Assembly: GCA_018242295.1 (NCBI GenBank)
Contig: JAFECE010000008.1
Coordinates: forward strand, 1-64,000
Direction of reading: 5' to 3'
Length of the DNA: 64,000 nucleotides
Origin: Pseudomonadota bacterium
Lineage (GTDB): Bacteria > Pseudomonadota > Alphaproteobacteria > Rhizobiales > Hyphomicrobiaceae
Shown: in pieces, positions 60,252-64,000 of the stretch
Numbering within the stretch: the stretch's first letter is position 1
Layout of the letters: every line of letters begins with the position of its first letter
The notes under the pieces: generated by a model
The model's input: only the letters and a program-made list of their open reading frames with translations
Database searches by the model: none
Told to the model about the DNA's origin: nothing
Program-made: the position numbers and the translations under genes

Positions 60252-60629
60252 GTGGCCCGCATCGCAGGCGTCAACATTCCAACGGGCAAGCGCGTCGAAA
60301 TCGCGCTTCGCTACATCCACGGCATCGGGCCCAAATTCTCGAAAGAGATTTGCGCGAAGTGCAACATCCCGGCCGAACGTCGCGTCAACCAGCTGACGGA
60401 CGCCGAGGTTCTTCAGATCCGTGAGACGATCGACCGCGATTACACGGTTGAAGGCGACCTGCGCCGCGAAGTTCAGACCAACATCAAGCGTCTGATGGAC
60501 CTCGGTTGCTACCGCGGTCTCCGTCACCGCAAGGGTCTGCCCGTCCGCGGTCAGCGCACCCACACGAACGCCCGCACCCGTAAGGGCAAGGCCGTTCCGA
60601 TTGCAGGCAAGAAGAAGGCGACGAAGTAG
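60252..60629 (+). CDS. rpsM: 30S ribosomal protein S13
   Basis: A 125-residue protein with a GTG start at 60252, after [30 protein letters not shown] and [24 protein letters not shown] are typical. A 192-bp gap before it could contain a promoter. The rpmJ gene often found just before rpsM is absent. Confidence 0.98.
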   Translation: MARIAGVNIPTGKRVEIALRYIHGIGPKFSKEICAKCNIPAERRVNQLTDAEVLQIRETIDRDYTVEGDLRREVQTNIKRLMDLGCYRGLRHRKGLPVRGQRTHTNARTRKGKAVPIAGKKKATK

Positions 60630-60717
60630 TTCGTCACCACACAGGTTTCATGCACGCCGGCTGGCGCGCGCAACGATTTACGCCTCTGCTTAAACGAGGC
60701 ATGGAGCATCGACGGTA

Positions 60718-61119
60718 ATGGCCAAGGAAGCAGCGGCAGCGCGCGGCAAAGTTAAGAAGCGCGAGAAGAAGAACATCACGTCGGGCGTCGCGCACGTCAA
60801 CGCGTCGTTCAACAACACGATGATCACCATCACGGACGCTCAGGGCAACACGATCGCGTGGTCGTCTTCGGGCACCAAGGGCTTCAAGGGCTCGCGCAAG
60901 TCGACGCCTTATGCCGCTCAGATGGCTGCCGAAGATGCGGGCAAGAAGGCCCAGGAGCACGGCATGAAGGTGCTCGAGGTCGAAGTTTGCGGTCCGGGCT
61001 CGGGCCGTGAATCGGCGCTTCGCGCTCTCCAGGCAGTCGGCTTCCAGATCACCTCGATCCGCGATGTGACGCCGATCCCGCACAACGGCTGCCGGCCGCG
61101 CAAGCGCCGCCGCGTCTAA
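60718..61119 (+). CDS. rpsK: 30S ribosomal protein S11
   Basis: A 133-residue platform protein: [22 protein letters not shown] and [21 protein letters not shown], ending CRPRKRRRV. The rpsD gene that follows rpsK in enterobacteria is absent, as in other alphaproteobacteria. Confidence 0.98.
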   Translation: MAKEAAAARGKVKKREKKNITSGVAHVNASFNNTMITITDAQGNTIAWSSSGTKGFKGSRKSTPYAAQMAAEDAGKKAQEHGMKVLEVEVCGPGSGRESALRALQAVGFQITSIRDVTPIPHNGCRPRKRRRV

Positions 61120-61132
61120 ACGAGATTTTGCA

Positions 61133-61154
61133 CGCGCCGGGATGCCCCGGCGCG
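61133..61154 (+). terminator. Hairpin between rpsK and rpoA
   Basis: A nine-base-pair GC stem (CGCGCCGGG / CCCGGCGCG) with a four-base loop, 14 bp after rpsK. No T run follows; it may be an attenuator or processing site. Confidence 0.45.
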
Positions 61155-61229
61155 GCTCTATTTGTAAGTTACCGCCAAGAGATTCCGCGGCCCGCTCCCC
61201 CGTCCGCGCTAAACTAAACGAGGTTTCTC

Positions 61230-62252
61230 GTGAACGTTCTCCAGAAGAACTGGCAAGATCTGATCAAGCCTTCGAAGCTTGAAATTCAGTCCGGCCGCGA
61301 CCGCTCGCGCATCGCGACCGTTGTGGCAGAACCCCTCGAACGCGGCTTCGGCATGACGCTCGGCAACGCGCTGCGCCGCGTGCTGCTGTCGTCGCTCCAG
61401 GGTGCCGCCATCAAGACCGTCCAGATCGACGGCGTGCTGCATGAATTCTCGTCCGTCCCCGGCGTCCGTGAGGACGTGACGAACATCATTCTCAACATCA
61501 AGGAAATTGCGCTTCGCATCCATTCGGAAGGCGTGAAGCGCATGGTGCTGAAGAAAGAAGGCGCAGGCCCCGTTACGGCCGGCGACATCGAAGCTTCCTC
61601 CGAAGTCGAAGTTCTGAACCCCGATCACGTGATCTGCCACCTCGACCAGGGCGCAGCGATCCGCATGGAATTCACGTCCGACATCGGTAAGGGCTACGTC
61701 GCCTCTGACCGCAACCGTCCTGAGGACGCGCCGATCGGGCTGATCCCGGTCGACAGCCTTTATTCGCCGGTCAAGAAGGTGTCCTACAAGGTCGAGAATA
61801 CGCGCGAAGGCCAGATCCTCGATTACGACAAGCTGACGATGGTCGTCGAAACGGACGGCTCGATCCGTCCCGAGGACGCGGTCGCTCTCGCAGCCCGTAT
61901 TCTCCAGGATCAGCTCGCCGTCTTCATCAACTTCGAAGAGCCGAAGAAGGCCCAGGAAGAGCAGCGTCATCCGGAGCTCGCGTTCAACGCCGCGCTCCTC
62001 AAGAAGGTCGACGAGCTCGAGCTTTCGGTCCGCTCTGCGAACTGCCTCAAGAACGATAACATCGTCTACATCGGCGATCTCATTCAGAAGACCGAAGCCG
62101 AAATGCTTCGCACGCCGAACTTCGGCCGGAAGTCGCTGAACGAGATCAAGGAAGTTCTGGCGACGATGGGTCTTCACCTCGGCATGGAAGTGCCGAACTG
62201 GCCGCCGGATAATATCGACGAGCTGGCGAAGCGCTTCGAAGACCAGTACTGA
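61230..62252 (+). CDS. rpoA: DNA-directed RNA polymerase subunit alpha
   Basis: A 340-residue protein with a GTG start at 61230. The N-terminal dimer domain has [25 protein letters not shown]; the C-terminal DNA-contact domain has [24 protein letters not shown], including the Arg that reads UP elements. It precedes rplQ by 187 bp. Confidence 0.99.
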   Translation: MNVLQKNWQDLIKPSKLEIQSGRDRSRIATVVAEPLERGFGMTLGNALRRVLLSSLQGAAIKTVQIDGVLHEFSSVPGVREDVTNIILNIKEIALRIHSEGVKRMVLKKEGAGPVTAGDIEASSEVEVLNPDHVICHLDQGAAIRMEFTSDIGKGYVASDRNRPEDAPIGLIPVDSLYSPVKKVSYKVENTREGQILDYDKLTMVVETDGSIRPEDAVALAARILQDQLAVFINFEEPKKAQEEQRHPELAFNAALLKKVDELELSVRSANCLKNDNIVYIGDLIQKTEAEMLRTPNFGRKSLNEIKEVLATMGLHLGMEVPNWPPDNIDELAKRFEDQY

Positions 62253-62258
62253 GAATTT

Positions 62259-62287
62259 CAGCCGGCTTGCGTCTCGCGGGCCGGCTG
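62259..62287 (+). other. Hairpin between rpoA and rplQ
   Basis: An eight-base-pair stem (CAGCCGGC / GCCGGCTG) with a 13-base loop, just after rpoA and without a T run. It probably stabilises or processes the transcript. Confidence 0.4.
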
Positions 62288-62439
62288 TAATCGATCCGGA
62301 TAGCTCAACAGCACCGGAAAATGTGACGGCGAAGGTGAGGCCATAGAACCTCCCGCGCCGAACCGGATGGCGAAGGCCAACGGTCAATACAAGCCTTGCG
62401 GCATGTGCCGCGGGCCAACAATGTAAGGATGAAGACACT

Positions 62440-62868
62440 ATGCGACACAAGAAGCTTGGCCGCCGCTTCGGCCGTCACGTCGGCCACCGTCAGGCAATGT
62501 TCTCGAACATGGCCGCAGCCCTTATCAAGCACGAGCAGATCATCACCACGCTGCCGAAGGCGAAAGACCTGAAGCGCGTTGTCGACAAGTACATCACGCT
62601 CGCAAAGCGCGGCGACTTGAATTCCCGCCGCCTGGCGATTGCCCGCCTCCGCGACGAAGACATGGTCAAGAAGCTATTTGACTTGCTTGGACCGCGCTAC
62701 AAAACCCGCAACGGTGGCTATACGCGCGTGCTGAAAGCTGGCTTCCGCTACGGCGACAATTCTCCGCGCGCCGTGATCGAACTCGTCGATCGCGATGAGA
62801 GCGTGAAGGGCGCCGAAGACAAGGCCCGCCACGAAGCGAACCTCGCCGAGCAGGCAGCTTCGAACTGA
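62440..62868 (+). CDS. rplQ: 50S ribosomal protein L17
   Basis: A 142-residue protein: [25 protein letters not shown] and [24 protein letters not shown] are the family signatures; the last 20 residues are a charged tail. It is the last gene of the ribosomal block and is followed by a strong terminator. Confidence 0.98.
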   Translation: MRHKKLGRRFGRHVGHRQAMFSNMAAALIKHEQIITTLPKAKDLKRVVDKYITLAKRGDLNSRRLAIARLRDEDMVKKLFDLLGPRYKTRNGGYTRVLKAGFRYGDNSPRAVIELVDRDESVKGAEDKARHEANLAEQAASN

Positions 62869-63218
62869 GCCTCATAAGCCGCGAGCGTCCGTCTCGCGAG
62901 GATCCGTCCAATCAAAAACCCCGGCGCTGAAAAGCGCCGGGGTTTTGCTTTGAGAGCCGTGGCGCGATCGGATAGCAGGCGCGGGATGTGTTCTGCAGGC
63001 GATACGCGTGAAAATTGGCCCTCTTCAGCCAGGCGGAGACTAATTCCCTGGCTGTTACAGCCGTGTGACGCCTGGCAGGGCGATCGCCAATGCCTTGAAA
63101 TTACTGAGGCGCCGCCTGTTTGTTGCCGATCGGACATTGCCTTGGGCAAGCGTTCCGATGACTATCCGATCGATCGGAGCGCACGGGGCGCACCGTTGAC
63201 CGATAGGTGGTTCACCAG
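62869..63218. other. Intergenic region after the ribosomal block
   Basis: A 350-bp gap. After the terminator there is an eight-base-pair inverted repeat (CAGCCAGG at 63026-63033 with CCTGGCTG at 63047-63054). No gene is convincing in the remainder. Confidence 0.55.
62915..62950 (+). terminator. Rho-independent terminator of the ribosomal block
   Basis: A 14-base-pair perfect stem (AAAACCCCGGCGCT / AGCGCCGGGGTTTT) with a GAAA loop and T tract. It lies 46 bp after rplQ and is the strongest terminator in the window. Confidence 0.93.
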
Positions 63219-64000
63219 ATGGCATCACATCCACCCGTCGTCGTCACGGGCGCCTCCGGGCTCATCGCCAAGCACACGATCGCCGAATTCCTGCATCGCG
63301 GTTTCGCCGTGCGAGGCACGCTGCGGAGCATGGAGAAGGCGGAGGAGGTCCGTCGCGCCGTCGCTGCGCTCGGCTGCGATGCCGGCAAAGTTTCGTTTAT
63401 CGTCGCTGACCTATCGAGCGACGGCGGCTGGAACGAAGCCGTCGCAGGTAGTCAGATCGTCGTGCACACCGCGTCGCCATTCCCCATCGCTCAGCCGGAT
63501 GATCCGGAAGAGGTGATAGCCCCGGCGCGCGACGGAACCTTGCGCATCCTCCGCTCCGTGACGGCCGCGGCCGTTGCACGCGTCGTCCTGACCTCGTCGA
63601 CGGTCGCGATCTTCTATCCGAGCGGCGTCGCCAAGGGTCACGTTTATTCGGAAGACGATTTCACGGACGAAACGCGCAGCGATCTGACGCCCTACATCAA
63701 GTCGAAGACGATCGCCGAAAAGATCGCCTGGGACTTTATCGAGTCGACGCCCGGCGCCCCCGGACTCGCCGTCATCAACCCGAGCTTCGTGCAAGGCCCC
63801 GCACTCGACGGCGATCTTTCGACCTCGCACGAACTTTATCGCATCATGGCGCGCGGCACCTACCCAGCCGTCCCGAAAATCAGCTTTCCGGTCGCGGACG
63901 TTCGCGATGTCGCCGCCGCGCACGTCGAAGCCGCGCTTAGACCGCAGGCTGCTGGAAACCGCTATCTGATCGGAGAAGGCGTCCTCAGCCTTTATGATCT
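63219..64000 (+). CDS. NAD(P)-dependent reductase/epimerase, extended SDR (dihydroflavonol-reductase-like), 3' end missing
   Basis: The first 260 residues of an extended short-chain dehydrogenase, cut by the right edge. AGGTGG lies eight bases before the ATG. The cofactor loop is VVVTGASGLIAKHTIAEFL (TGxxGxxA-like), and the catalytic residues are Ser in LTSSTVAIF and Tyr-Lys in PYIKSKTIAEK. The SSTVAIFYPSG and NPSFVQGPALDGDLSTS segments resemble dihydroflavonol-4-reductase and aldehyde-reductase relatives. The substrate is unknown. It follows the ribosomal terminator and is a separate unit. Confidence 0.87.
   Translation, partial: MASHPPVVVTGASGLIAKHTIAEFLHRGFAVRGTLRSMEKAEEVRRAVAALGCDAGKVSFIVADLSSDGGWNEAVAGSQIVVHTASPFPIAQPDDPEEVIAPARDGTLRILRSVTAAAVARVVLTSSTVAIFYPSGVAKGHVYSEDDFTDETRSDLTPYIKSKTIAEKIAWDFIESTPGAPGLAVINPSFVQGPALDGDLSTSHELYRIMARGTYPAVPKISFPVADVRDVAAAHVEAALRPQAAGNRYLIGEGVLSLYD

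Overview
The window reads as chromosome from a methylotroph-like alphaproteobacterium of the order Hyphomicrobiales (Rhizobiales), most like Hyphomicrobium or a close relative. This is inferred from several things seen together: a PhyR-NepR-EcfG general stress locus, an NdvA-type glucan exporter, an MxaD-like periplasmic protein beside a two-component pair, and an S10-spc-alpha ribosomal cluster lacking rpmJ and rpsD. The DNA is GC-rich throughout and nearly every base is assigned to a conserved gene. There is no rRNA, insertion sequence, prophage or CRISPR array; one tRNA gene (Trp, CCA) is present.

Layout. 1-3 kb: general stress response module, with a truncated HAMP-repeat kinase, ecfG, nepR and phyR, and three sites matching the EcfG promoter pattern GGAAC-N16/17-CGTT. 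3-6 kb: MxaD-like protein and a NarL/NarX-type two-component pair. 6-9 kb: divergent polysaccharide export lipoprotein and chain-length protein with a degenerate kinase domain. 9-13.6 kb: DUF2842 protein, ctaA, argC, a TerC protein and rpsI-rplM. 13.6-17 kb: a secreted hypothetical, an enoyl-CoA hydratase-like protein, a VOC protein, a CoA-binding protein and a variant GTP cyclohydrolase II. 17-27.8 kb: cell-surface and small-molecule genes, including ndvA, cytochrome b561, an operon of MDR dehydrogenase / catalytically depleted PTPS-like protein / GT4 glycosyltransferase / methyltransferase, and a divergent OpgH-like glucosyltransferase with an FkbM methyltransferase. 28-30.3 kb: a PAS-GGDEF-EAL protein and a YbjQ protein.

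30.5-62.9 kb: one long same-strand block of information-processing genes: tRNA-Trp, secE, nusG, rplKAJL, rpoBC, rpsLG, fusA, tuf, then rpsJ through rplQ including secY, adk and rpoA. It ends in a strong terminator. A dehydratase/reductase gene runs off the right edge.

The most unusual items are: (a) an EF-Tu whose switch I segment lacks the RGITI signature and instead resembles the planctomycete form; (b) the dehydrogenase / PTPS-like / GT4 / methyltransferase operon lying 3 kb from a GTP cyclohydrolase II with altered signature residues, which could be a pathway for a modified pterin-like or other small molecule; (c) tandem GGTA-N6-TACC operators 21 bp apart in front of rplM; and (d) the coherent set of EcfG promoters linking a HAMP-array kinase to the stress regulon. 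Functional statements rest on reading the translations and on remembered family motifs; no database search was possible.
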